From Calocera cornea HHB12733 (taxonomy: Eukaryota; Basidiomycota; Dacrymycetes; Dacrymycetales; Dacrymycetaceae), in contig KV424161.1 of the NCBI GenBank assembly GCA_001632435.1, forward strand, positions 3,353-28,485: DNA of 25,133 nucleotides, in the 5' to 3' direction. The translations under genes were made by a program, and so were the position numbers. The notes below the pieces were generated by a model, which saw nothing but the letters and a program-made list of their open reading frames with translations, had not been told where the DNA came from and did no database searches. Position 1 is the stretch's first letter, and each line of letters opens with the position of its first letter. Positions 9,572-19,814 of this stretch are shown one piece after another.

Positions 9572-11051
9572 ACTAAGAGGACACCGCAAAAAGTCTGTTC
9601 TGATGGATCAATCTTTGTCGAGGGTCCGTGCGCGAGCTCGCGCGCCGGCCCTAAGTCCCCGCAGGAACGACCGTGCGCGGCGGACACGCCCAGGTGTGGC
9701 GTTCCCGCGGAGGCAGGGCGACGTCAGCGGCTTTACGCGCTCGCGCCGCGCCACCCTCCTCAGGGGCTCGGCCGGGGCTCGGCCAACTTCAAGTTGGGCC
9801 CCCACCGCGCGGCGCGAGAGGGCGGACGCGCGTGATGTAACAAGGCGCCATCATGAAGGCGGAGGAACGCGTCGCCTTGGGGCGCGATGGGAATTGCGTT
9901 CCTTGCCTGGAGGGCTAATATGCCGACTGCATTGATATTGATTGTGATTGATACTGTCGCGCCCTGATAGGGCGAGGAGGGCAGGGCACAACGTGGGACG
10001 GTCGGCGCGATGTCTTGTGACCCAGACACGAGGCGGTAAGACAGCGGGTTCGGGTGCGAGGGAAGGCAAGGGAAGGGCGGGCGGGTATCGGCCCCGGCGC
10101 GCGCGCGGCGCGTCGTCCGAGCTTGCGCACCGCTTCGTCCCTCCGTGGGACGCGCCTCTGTGCACATCGACATGAATATTTGACATTGGCATTATGCACC
10201 TGGCGCGCGGAACGGTGCACCGATCTGGCAGGACAGGCGGAGGGAGCAGCGGAGGGGAAGCCGCCCGGGGACGCAGCCGCCGCGCCCGTTAGCCCGCGTC
10301 CGCTCCCGGCGCCCGCCGGCACCCTCGCTGTGCCTCCTTTCCCTGGCGCCGTCGCTCGCGTAATCGAAGAGGAGGGGGAAGATTTGACGCGTGGGTGAGA
10401 CATCAGGCGGAGCTGTGCGTCGCCCCTCCCCTAAACGCGTCCATTTCCCAGGGTAGCCCCGCGCATATTCGCGGTGGAGAATGGATGTGCTGGTTGCTGG
10501 TGTACGATAGGACAGGGAAGGGGTGTGCAGGAGTGCGATGAATGAATTGATCGGACGCGCGCTGGGGCGCCGGAAGCCCGCCTCGCCCCCCCGGGACGAG
10601 ACCCGATCGACGCGCGCTCGCAGTGAGCCGCTGGTGCGACCGGGCAGGGCAAGGCACCCATCCTCGCCCGGGCGGCTCTACGCGTGTGCAGCCTCGCCTC
10701 GCTGGGACACGGCACCGCACCTCCCCACAGAGCTGTCTCCGCACCACCACCAGCCTCGCTCCTCTCCTCTTCCCCGTCATCTCCCTCCCAGCCTCCTCGC
10801 CGTCCCCCCCCGTCCGCCGTAATTAATACATTGCACTACAACACCCACACAGCACAGTCCACGCGGACGAACATTCCCGCGCCATCGCCCCTCCCCACCG
10901 CGCACATCACACATCACACCACCTCACCAACAGTCACCCTCGCCTCCGCTGTGAAACGCGCCCCACCCGACGCGTCGTACACCTACCTACTCTACTCTAC
11001 ACCCCCCGCCTTCCCAACGCGCATTAATCCCCTTACACACACAACCACAGC
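9572..11051. promoter_or_regulatory. Long GC-rich promoter and leader of the Whi5-like gene
   Basis: This 1.5-kb stretch has no supported gene. It is very GC-rich with many CpG steps around 9.6-10.7 kb. From about 10.73 kb it changes to a C/T- then C/A-rich tract (CACC, CACA and TCTC runs) continuing to the ATG at 11052, typical of a fungal transcription start region and 5' leader. AATTAATACA at 10821-10830 is the best TATA-like candidate. Long upstream regions are common for cell-cycle regulators, but no specific binding site is claimed here. Confidence 0.45.
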
Positions 11052-12554
11052 ATGCAGCCGCTCGACAAAGGCATGGACATGGATATCGACGCCCTCGTCC
11101 CCAGCGGGACGGACATCACCCCCGAGGAGCGCGAGCACAGGAGGAACGCGATCAGGAAGTTCATGGAGAGGAAGAAGGTCGCCCAGGTGCGTTCTCATTT
11201 TCGCTTCATTGCGTTGCGGGCGACGCGCGCGCGTGGGCCGCTGGACGCGCGTTGCTGACCCGCCCCTGCCCGCCTATCCCCGTATATGCGCATGTACTGA
11301 CGACCTCTACAGCTCACAGAAGCGCTCCGCATGCGCCTCTCGTACGCCTCCTTCAAGGCCTCGCGCGGCTACTCCTCTCTGCCATTCAGCAAGCTCGACC
11401 CCCTCGTCGACCAAGAAATCGCCGCCCGCTCCCCCTCCCCAAGCGTCGCATCCAGCGCGAGCATGTCGACGTCGCTCAACGGGCGCCCGGCAGGGGGCAA
11501 GAAGCCGCGCGGCCGGCCGAGCTCGTACCACCAGGGCACGGCGCACCAGTACCAGCAGCAGTACCCCGTCGGGCTGGGCATGAAGCCGCTCCCTGGGGGG
11601 TCGTTCTCCGCGGGTGCATCCCCCGCGCTCGACGCCTTCCCGTCAGACGTGCATGGCCTCCCCGCACCAGGGTCGCTCTACATGGCCCTGTTCGGGAGCA
11701 CCCCGCTCGGCTCGAACGGGTTTTCCCCCATCAAGCACTCCCCGAACCTCGGGTACTCCCCCAACGGCCATACGGCCGGTGTGAGGAGGAAACGAACAGC
11801 TGGCGCGGCAGGAAGCCTCCCGCCCCCCGACAGCCCGAGGAAACACAGGCGCACGACGGGCAGCGCGAGCTTCTCCCACCCACCGCGCGGCTCCTCCGGC
11901 CGCGCGCTGCAGCGCGAAGCCGCCGAGGCAGCGGCGATCCTCACGAGCTTCCTGAGCTCGCAGGAGTCGGCAACCACCGCCTCGCCCCGCGCGTCCCAGA
12001 GCCAAGGGACGAAGATGGACTCGCAGTCGCAGGGCACCACCTTGGTCAACGGCGGGCAGAGCATGTCGCGCACATCATCTACGAGCTCTGCGGGCCTACG
12101 TGACAGGAAGCCCAACGGCCTCGGCGCGCCGTTTGACGTGGCGGACATCAAGCCCAAAGTGCCTAGTACGCCCCCGCGCATATCCACCGCGCAGCCCGCG
12201 ATGCCGGCGATGGACGCGGCCGAGACGCTCGTCTACCTCGCCACCTCGCCGTCGCCCGCCCGCCCACCAAAGCACGGCTCCACCTCCCATGCGATGTCGA
12301 GTGCCGGGCGGGTGCTGTTCGCGCCCACCACACCCGTGCAGGCACATCACTCGCATGCACGTAGCCAGAGCACGCCTAACGGCCTGCAGAGCGCGGGCGC
12401 GGCACAGGGCACGCCCTTCGGCTTCTCCTTCTCCGACTTTGTCAACGTCAGCCCGAGCCCCGCCCAGCCGACGAGCGCCTTCCGCGGGGGCGTCGCGGCC
12501 GAAGCGGAAGGCAAGGGCCTGGCGGGCCTGCAAGCGCCGCCGGGCATCTACTAA
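11052..12554 (+). CDS. Whi5/Nrm1-like G1/S transcriptional repressor
   Basis: Two exons (11052-11186 and 11313-12554, intron 126 bp) give 458 aa. Residues 24-80 are charged then helical: ITPEEREHRRNAIRKFMERKK, LTEALRMRLSYASFKASRGY and SLPFSKLDPLV, with the L-R-x-RL-x-x-A-x-x-K pattern of the short Whi5 motif. The rest is long, disordered and Ser/Pro/Ala-rich. It carries an AT-hook-like GKKPRGRPSS, basic NLS-like patches (GVRRKRTAG, PRKHRRTTG), many SP/TP sites including full CDK sites SPIK, SPRK and TPPR, a helix AAETLVYLATSPSPA, and a late motif FGFSFSDFVNVSPSP. In yeast such proteins bind SBF/MBF and repress G1/S genes until cyclin-CDK phosphorylates them; the same role here is inferred. 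The nuclear location follows from the basic patches. Only the short motif is diagnostic. Confidence 0.65.
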
Positions 12555-13570
12555 CCGCCTGCAGCGCCCAACTCGCAACTCGACGCGCACGATCTTCACC
12601 TCCCGATTCTCGCACCCTATATATCTCATACCTTCGACTGGGCTGGCTCACCAACTGTTTTACTAGCGCTATAGACTTTGGGGCAAAAAACTGTGTACGA
12701 TCAACCTCTGGCTTTCTGGGCGCGTTTCGGCAAGAAGTACAACGACAATGGCGGTGGCGGTGGCGGCAGCAGCGGTGGTCGTGCTGGTGGCGGTGGTGGC
12801 AGCGACGGTGATCTCCCAGGCGTGTGCCTTCCTATTGGATTTACCCCTTTCCTCTTCTTGTATAACGTGCAACTCCCCTCTGCATTTCCCAATTTCTGAC
12901 GAAGCAGCAACGGTCTCCTCACACCGCAAACGAACAAACGACAAACGCACCCGTGATTCGATGCCAAAACGACAACCTCCTCTGATGAAGCTGTATGCCG
13001 AAAACCTTCTTCCCTCGTTCGCTTGTTCGCTACCTTGTCCCTCTGTTCTGGTCCTTTCCCGCCGCTCTTTGGCTCTTCCTGCTGCCTTTGTGTTTTTCTT
13101 TTGGCGGGGGGTTACCACACGGTTTCGGTAAATGGCGGTAAAGCCTTGTACAAGTGTAAAAATTGTATATGTGTGTATCGTGTCTTCTCTGGTGCGGGCA
13201 TGGCTGTGGTCCAGAACCGATCGGGTCAAGACGCAAATGGGTTTAACCGCACTCAACCTATCCAAGTGGCAGATGCGAGCATACAGAGACGGTAGGAATT
13301 ATACCTTGAAGTACGGGTATGTTATTGTAACCGGAAGGTCGGACCGCGGCGGAAGGTATTACGCATTTGATTCTGCACCAGAAACACCCATGTACTACGA
13401 CGATGATCACAATACGAACAGTAGCGAAATACTGCTAAGTTAATTCGCAGAGGTGATGTCAGGTGTGCGAGGCCATACTCCGCCATGTCTTATCACAGCC
13501 GTCCAGGAAACAAGACCTAACGAGGAGGGATTTGTATAACAATTGCCTGCTGATATAGATATTTCTGGTA
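12555..13570. other. Intergenic between the convergent Whi5-like gene and left permease
   Basis: No supported gene. A 198-codon open frame on the minus strand (12669-13265) lies opposite the probable 3' UTR of the Whi5-like gene. It is low-complexity (runs of Thr, Ala and Val from the GGN repeat) with no recognisable domain. The rest is T-rich 3' UTR-like sequence. Confidence 0.45.
12750..12810. repeat. GGN/GGC-GGT low-complexity repeat in a 3' flank
   Basis: Imperfect GGCGGT/GGTGGC trinucleotide repeats with GCAGC interruptions, about 60 bp, roughly 200 bp after the Whi5-like stop codon. The plus strand is G-rich with many GG pairs, so a G-quadruplex in the transcript is possible. This is seen in the sequence; any function is speculation. 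Confidence 0.6.
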
Positions 13571-15446
13571 TCAGACAGCATGGGCACTATCCAGACCCAT
13601 CGCTTCCTGCTCTTTCTTAGACACGGGGTCCGACTCGCTGCTCTCTGAGACAATTTCCTCTGGCAGACCCATCCTGCTGGTGTCATAGCCATTTTCCTCC
13701 AAGTACTGGCGGAACGCGATGTCGTTGGCCCCCATCCCGTCGTGTTCGAGCGGATTGAAAAAGAAGAAGGCTATGAGCGCGCTGAGGATCGCCAGCGCCG
13801 AGCCGACCCAGAACGGTCCCGTCGCCCCGCGGTTCGGGTCCGCGCCGTCATGCGAGAACGCCTTGATCATAGGTGGGAACACCCACGTGCCGACGAACGC
13901 ACCAATCTTGCCGATCGCGGCGGCGATACCGTAGAATTGGCCACGGAAGGCAGTCGGCCCGGATTTGGAGGCGAAGAGACCGAGACCGTTGCCCGGGCCG
14001 ACCTCGCCGAAAGACAGCAAGAGGCCGTACATCACCGCGAAGCCGGCAATGTGGTTGGTCTGCGTGAGCTGGACGTAGAAACCCGACATGAAGAAGCCAA
14101 ACACAGCCTGGAGGAGCAGGCCGAGAATAAAGGTGTTCTTCGCTCCGAGATAGTCGAGTAGGAAGGCACCGCCCATCGTTCCGGGGATGTAGAAGCTGCC
14201 AACAGCATGAGAGCAAGTGTCTACCTATAACACGGCACTTACAGATTGACCACTACAGACCAGCCCAGCGACTGGTAAAGCGAGTCAGGATCCGAGATAA
14301 GCGTATCCACGATTGCAGAGGAGTAAATGCTGAACGGATAAGTGATGAAGTCATATTATGAACCACGTGGCGGAGATGGCTATCAGCGGCCTCCAATACC
14401 TCTTGATGATCAGCCAGTACGGCGTGGGTGCATGCTTCATGGAATCGCGTGCGTAGCGAGCGCTTTCGACCATACGCAGGCGCAAGAGGAAGACGACGAC
14501 TGCGGGGACGACGCCGAGGCCGAGCGAGAGGCGCCAGACAGGCTCGAGGTGGGCCATCCCGAAGCTGTTCGAGATGGTCAGAAACCGCCGGAACGGTAAG
14601 ATACAAAGACACACATCCACAAGCAGACCAGAGGAACGAAGGCGGAGATCACGAAGCCCCAGTCGATCATTGTATCCGTGGCGAGCGCGAAGTAGCGGTG
14701 CTGGGCCATCTTGGAGATGCCAGGGCCCTCCGTCTGCTCGCTTGCTGCGACTGAGCCGCAAGGATACTCTGCACCGATCTGCGTATCGATCAGTATTTGA
14801 GTTACAAGCATCGATCAATGATATACGTACCCCATGCCCAAGAAGAAACGATACACGATCAGGGAGATGATCATCCCGTTCACAGTCCCCGCGCCGTACG
14901 CAGCGGCCGAGAGCGCCGAGAAGAGGGCGATGATGGCGGTCGAGGTCATCTGTACGCAGTCAGTATCATATCCGAGTATGAAGAGATGGCATGTGGCACC
15001 ATTCCTGCCTTCCGCCCCAGCTTGTCGCTGATGTACTCGAAGACAAGCATCCCTACGAGGGTGCCGGCGAACACGATCGAGGAGGCGATCTTAGAGTAGT
15101 TGCTGTTGGTCAGGGAGAAGTAGCCGGGGTACTGGGTTATGAGGACTGGGCAACAGTGTTGGTAAGCCGCCTGACCTAGGTCTCGATATGAGAACAGACA
15201 TACTGGTATTGACTGGCGGTATGTCAGGAGATGTTCGAAAATTACCGGAATGACAACGCACCGCAGCCGAAGACGCCGTTTGCATATCCATCAGAGAACA
15301 AAGCTGTACCACAGCTAAAGACGAGCACCGCCAGATCCTCCGAAGTTAGATGGACAGTGGCAATAGACGTACGCGAATATGAGGGAGACCTGGGACATGC
15401 CCTTCACCACCTCGGCCTTGACAGCGGGTGCGCGTGTCGCGTCCAT
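13571..15446 (-). CDS. Git1-type MFS glycerophosphodiester permease, left copy, with a one-base frameshift
   Basis: Eight exons (15373-15446, 15262-15314, 15204-15212, 15000-15145, 14827-14949, 14615-14778, 14243-14564, 13571-14195) would give about 504 aa. Twelve-helix MFS features are clear: SDKLGRKAG (loop 2-3), IGAEYPCGSVAASEQ, IDWGFVISAFVPLV, PGTMGGAFLLDYLG and SGPTAFRGQFYGIAAA. It resembles Git1, which imports glycerophosphoinositol with protons (PHS branch of the MFS). After ATWFI at 14351-14360 the sequence has one base too many relative to the right copy, giving a stop at once; similarity resumes in the next frame (YDFITYPF). A 70-nt GT-AG path (GTATTG...GTTCAG) would skip the lesion but delete a helix. 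Exon 5 ends with an added Tyr before IGAEY, from the best donor, GTATAT. It is either a young pseudogene or a sequence error. Confidence 0.85.
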
Positions 15447-16309
15447 AGTCGAGTGCGATCGTGAGTGTCGTAATACGGCGTACACACTATGTGGTCGTCG
15501 TCGTCTGCTGACAGCGAAGTCTCAAGAAGGACCGCGTTTCCAAACCACGAGCAAAGAAGGGCTGGGGCATCCGGGCGACTTTATGTGATTCTCGTGCGCC
15601 AATGGCCCAACAGCTGCTCAACCCGCTCAGGCTCGTCATGTCTTCGCCCAGCTCTCGCCTCCCGCTCGTGCGGGGTACACTTCCTCGATAAGGGGTCGTA
15701 TGCGCCAGCTGGGCCATGTGGAATGACGGGGAGGACGAAGAGATTGTGCTCAGCGGGGGCGCTGAAGCCAAGGAGGAGCGCGCGTGCACGTGTGCACCAC
15801 AACAGCTCCCCATTCGTCCGCCCTGGGGGGCCCCCCTGTTCGCTCCCCAGTCTACCGGGGCCGGCTAGCGGGAAGAAACTTGCATCCTCGAGGCTTTAGA
15901 GACAGCGGCTGTCATGCGCAGGGGGCTCATCTTTTCCTCGACTGGAAGACGAGAGCAGGGTGATGGCTGAAGTCGGGCGCGAGGGAGTTCACGGAGGAAA
16001 CTGGAATCCGACCATCGCCTCAAGACCCTAATACCGCCGGATCGGGCATTCTGGCCTGCTTCTCTCACGACCGATTGAGTGGACGCCTTCCTTCAGGTAC
16101 CGGCGCCTTGGAAAATGCACAGCTCGGGCTGATGCAGGGATCACAGCCTGGTCTACTCCAAGAAATCGTAAAGATTTGATCACATTACAGCCTCATACAG
16201 CCACATAGACGACATTATAGAAGGAAAGCTTGTCAATGCTATTGCCTCGGTGCGCATTGTCGCGCATTTTCTAACTTGAGGCATGAACCACAGTGCACCC
16301 ACCTCCTCC
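15447..16309. promoter_or_regulatory. Promoter region of the left permease; 3' flank of the right permease
   Basis: No gene is supported. A CACGTG E-box inside GTGCACGTGTGCAC lies at 15787-15792, about 340 bp upstream of the left permease start. A TATA-like CATAAAG (minus strand) lies at 15579-15585. Yeast GIT1 is induced on phosphate limitation through Pho4, which binds CACGTG, so the site is a reasonable but unproven candidate. Confidence 0.45.
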
Positions 16310-18034
16310 TTAGACAGCGTGCACGACCTCGTTCGACTCTGGCTCCTTCTCCTTCATGTCGTCCGGGAGGCTGTCGACGCTGACGATCTCCTCGGTCATG
16401 CCCATCTGGGAGATGTCGTATCCGTGTGCCTGGAGGTACTCGCGGAACTCACGGTCCTCCCTCTCCATGCCGTCGTGGTCGACGGGGCGGATGAGGAAGA
16501 AGGTGATTAGGGCGGAGAGGATGGCGAGGCCAGAGCCGACCCAGAAGGGGCCCGTCGTACCCCGCACGGGGTTCGTGCCGCCCTCGGAGAAGGCACGGAT
16601 CATGGGCGGGAAGCACCACGTGCCGACGAAGGCGCCGATCTTGCCGACGGCGGCGGCGATGCCGTAGAACTGTCCGCGGAAGGCGGTGGGCCCGGACTTG
16701 GCCGCGAGCAGGCCGAGGTTGTTGCCCGGCCCCAGCTCGCCGAACGTCAGGAAGAGGCCGTACATGATCGCGAAGCCTGCGATGTGCGTGGGCTGGATGA
16801 GCGTCTCGTAGAAGCCCGACATGAAGAAGCCGAAGATGGCCTGGAGGCAGAGGCCGAGGATCATGCAGTACTTGGGGCCGAGGTAGTCGATCAGGAACGC
16901 GCCGGCGATGGTGCCGGGGATGTAGAACAGGTTGACGACAGTGGCCCAGCCGAAGGACTGGTACAGGTCCTGGTTCGCCTGGATCGTGTTGATGATCTGG
17001 GACGAGTAGATGCCGAACGGGTAGGTGATGAAGTCGTAGATGAACCAGGTCAGGCAGATCGCCGCCAGCTTGTGCCAGTACTTGCGCAGGAAGAGCCCGT
17101 ACGGCATGCGCGCGTGCTTCATGCTGTCGCGCGCGTAGCGCGCTGACTCGACCATCTTGAGACGCCAGAGGAACACCGCGGCGGCGGGGACGACACCGAG
17201 GCCGAGCGCGATGCGCCAGATGGCACGGAGGTGGTTCGGGCCGAAGCTGCCAGGCCGTCAGTATGGCCGAAAGACACTTGGATCACGCGGGAGACTCACA
17301 TCCAGAGGAGCACGAGCGGGACGAACGACGAGACGACAAAGCCCCAGTCGATCATTGTGTTGGTGGCGAGGGCGAACCAGCGGTGCTGCGCGTTCTTGCT
17401 CACGCCGGGGCCCTCCGTCTGCTCCGAGGCGGCGACGGACCCGCAGGGGTACTCGGCGCCGATGCCAATGCCGAGGAGGAAGCTGTCCGGGTTGAATCAG
17501 CTCTCTGCTGGTGGGACGCGGAGGGGAGAAGATGCTCACCGCCATGCCGACAGCGCGGCGACCATCCCGCCGATCGTGCCGCCGCCGTAGGAGCCCGCGG
17601 ACAGGGCCGAGAACACAAAGACGATGCCTGTGGCGGTCATCATACCTGCCTTGCGGCCGAGCTGTGATTCGCGGTGTCAGAACGATGGCAGTCTGTGGCA
17701 GGAGAAGCGGGGAACGGACCTTGTCGGAGACGATGCCGAAGGTGAGCATGCCTACGACTGTGCCGGCGAAGATGAGCGAGTTGAGCACGGTGGAGTAGTT
17801 CGAGTTGGTCAAGTTGAAGTAGTCGGGGTAGAGGGTCGTCAGGACTGGGCGGGTGATCGTCAGTTGTCATCCTAGCAGGCCAGGGGGACAGCACATACTG
17901 GTGTTGACGGCTCCGATGACACCGTTTGCGTATCCATCTGAGAAGAGGGCGGTGCCACAGGCGAAGATGAGGGAGATCTGGGACATGCCCTTGACCACCT
18001 CTGCCTTGACGGCGGGGACGCGCTTCTCATCCAT
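16310..18034 (-). CDS. GIT1: Git1-type MFS glycerophosphodiester permease, right copy (intact)
   Basis: Five exons (17899-18034, 17720-17844, 17540-17661, 17300-17482, 16310-17246) with 53-58 bp GT-AG introns give 500 aa. The cytosolic N-terminus MDEKRVPAVKAEVVKG leads into about 12 membrane helices. Family landmarks in order: SDGYANGVIGAVNT, the MFS loop motif GIVSDKLGRKAG, GIGIGAEYPCGSVAASEQ, HRWFALATNTMIDWGF, MVESARYARDSMKHA, DFITYPFGIYSS, LGPGNNLGLLAAKSGPTAFRGQ and GKIGAFVGTWCFPPMIRAF. The acidic tail ends EPESNEVVHAV. By family this is a plasma-membrane proton symporter for glycerophosphoinositol and related glycerophosphodiesters, scavenging phosphate and inositol. The exact substrate cannot be read from sequence. 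It lies 864 bp upstream of its left paralog, same strand, as a tandem duplication. Confidence 0.9.
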
Positions 18035-19814
18035 GTCGTGTGCTTGGGTGGGGGAGTCGTGAGGTCGTCAGCCTGCTGTCGCTTCGCCAACAAGTGCTGC
18101 TGGGCGATAGGGGCGGGCAGGAGGGGGGGGAAGCAGGAGGGGGTGGTGGGCCACTGTGCTAGGACCGCATGGCACGGGGTATTTAACCTGTTTTCCCCCC
18201 GTCCTCCCCCTGTTCTCGGGGAGCGTATCAGGACCCTTTGGAGTCTTTCTCTTCGTGGTGAGGTCGACCGGGGGGTGGGTGCTTCCCGGATGCCATGCGA
18301 TGCACGAAGCGTGGTTGGAGCACGCTGTCAGGGACGGGGCCACCGCCCACCCAGGCGGCTATCTCGCCCTTCTGCCGACATGCTGAGACCGCGGGGCTGG
18401 ACAGTACTAGTGGAATACAATTCACTCCTGCCTATTCTGTCCCATCCTCCTCCGATGGCAGCACGCCTGCATCGCCCCGGAAGATACGTGTATCACATTG
18501 ATGAATGAGCAAGACGATTGATTGCCGGAGTGCCAGGTGGACACCGGACTGGAAAATCAGTTTGTGGCCGGCCGACAGGGTCGCGTGCTCCCCGGCGCGC
18601 CGCTCGGCCTATGACGCACACACCGGCGCTCCCGTGGATCGTCAGGCAAATGGCACTCGCTCCCCCTCCCGCCCATCGTCGTCCTATGTCTTGTATATGC
18701 GTGTGGCCGCATCCTGCTCTTGGAGCGGGCGGCCAAGGACACCCGCACCCGCCCGCGCATGCGACAGCGGCATACAGTCCCCCTGCGACGTCCACCACCA
18801 GCAGCCGCAAATAGCGCAACCACAGGCGAATGCAAATGGATGGCGACGGGCTCGGTGGCTCGCAATCAATGTCCAGCCCGCGTCGTCCGTTGCGTGCGCT
18901 GGATCGACCGGCGGCGGGCGCGCACGTGTGCCCTCCCGCCCTGTCCATTCGCTGGCTTGCCCTTCCCGCGCGCGGGAGGGAGCACAGGTCTGACGTGCTG
19001 AAACACACTGCACGAGCGCTTCTGGCTTGGGGACTGTATGCGTACCGCGGAGGGAGGGGACCTTATCTGATCAGCCGCGGGGCGGTTAACGACACAGGGG
19101 AGCAGAATCCTCCCACCTTGCGATTATGACATTACTTCTGTACAGTGCAGGGCCATACATACATACCTACATACATCACGGCAGGAGATGAGCATTACGA
19201 ATCGGCCCGCACGCGCCTCCTCTGCGGATGCGCATGGTCAACGATGGGTGTGCGGGTCCGTGCTGTCATTGCTGTCATTGTTCGTCCCAGCCGCGTGCGC
19301 TGATAATGATACCCCGACCGGATAATACAGGGTCGCAGGGTCGCCCTCTCCCGGTGCGACGATATCGACTCGAGGGAATTTGGCCAGACGATAGCCGATC
19401 CCACTGATATTGCCGGGGCTCGCCGCAGCGCCGGCGCGGGCGGTGCAGGACCCTGACGCCCACTTGCGCCGGCCCTTTTTTCACCGTTTGTGTTCTTCTC
19501 CGACACCGTGATCCGTCTCTGGCAACAGCAGTGCACCGCTCCCTCGTCGTATTCAGTCCTGCCTTTGCTGTCACGTTGAGTTGAGTTGACACTTGATATC
19601 TTGAAACTCTGACAGCGCTCGACTCACCTCGCCAGCCCTCCTCTGTCCTCTTGCCCGCGCACGTTCGTCCAGAACAGGCCTCGAGCGAACCGACCGGCAA
19701 TTGCAATGGTCGTCCACACCACCCCCAAACCGATCCCAAAGGCACGTCCCCTCCCAACCACAGCCGCGCCGCGCACAACCGGCTCTGGGCCCCATGCCGA
19801 TCGAGTGAGCTGAC
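18035..19814. promoter_or_regulatory. Long divergent intergenic region between GIT1-like permease and DBP6
   Basis: A 1.8-kb region with no supported gene; the frames here overlap on all strands and look like GC-driven noise. On the permease side a TATA-like TTAAATA (minus strand) lies near 18181-18187, about 150 bp from its ATG, and a single CACGTG at 18923-18928. On the DBP6 side there is a CATA microsatellite (19154-19176) and a doubled TGCTGTCAT (19261 on). DBP6 appears to use the last stretch, 19.5-19.8 kb, as its leader. Confidence 0.45.
19154..19176. repeat. CATA microsatellite
   Basis: Imperfect (CATA)n run, with one CCTA interruption, in the DBP6/permease intergenic region. Short, with no expected function. 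Confidence 0.7.

Noticed and set aside
12669..13265. 198-codon minus-strand open frame with a Thr/Ala/Val-rich end
   Set aside because: It lies opposite the 3' flank of the Whi5-like gene. Its low-complexity part is the reverse of the GGN repeat, and no domain or splice pattern supports it.
13719..17146. Long plus-strand open frames over the two permease genes
   Set aside because: They mirror the minus-strand MFS genes and are rich in Arg, Glu and Gly with no domain.
18493..19013. Overlapping minus and plus frames of 100-170 codons upstream of the right permease
   Set aside because: All six frames are open by chance in GC-rich DNA. None has a family match, signal peptide or consistent splice sites.
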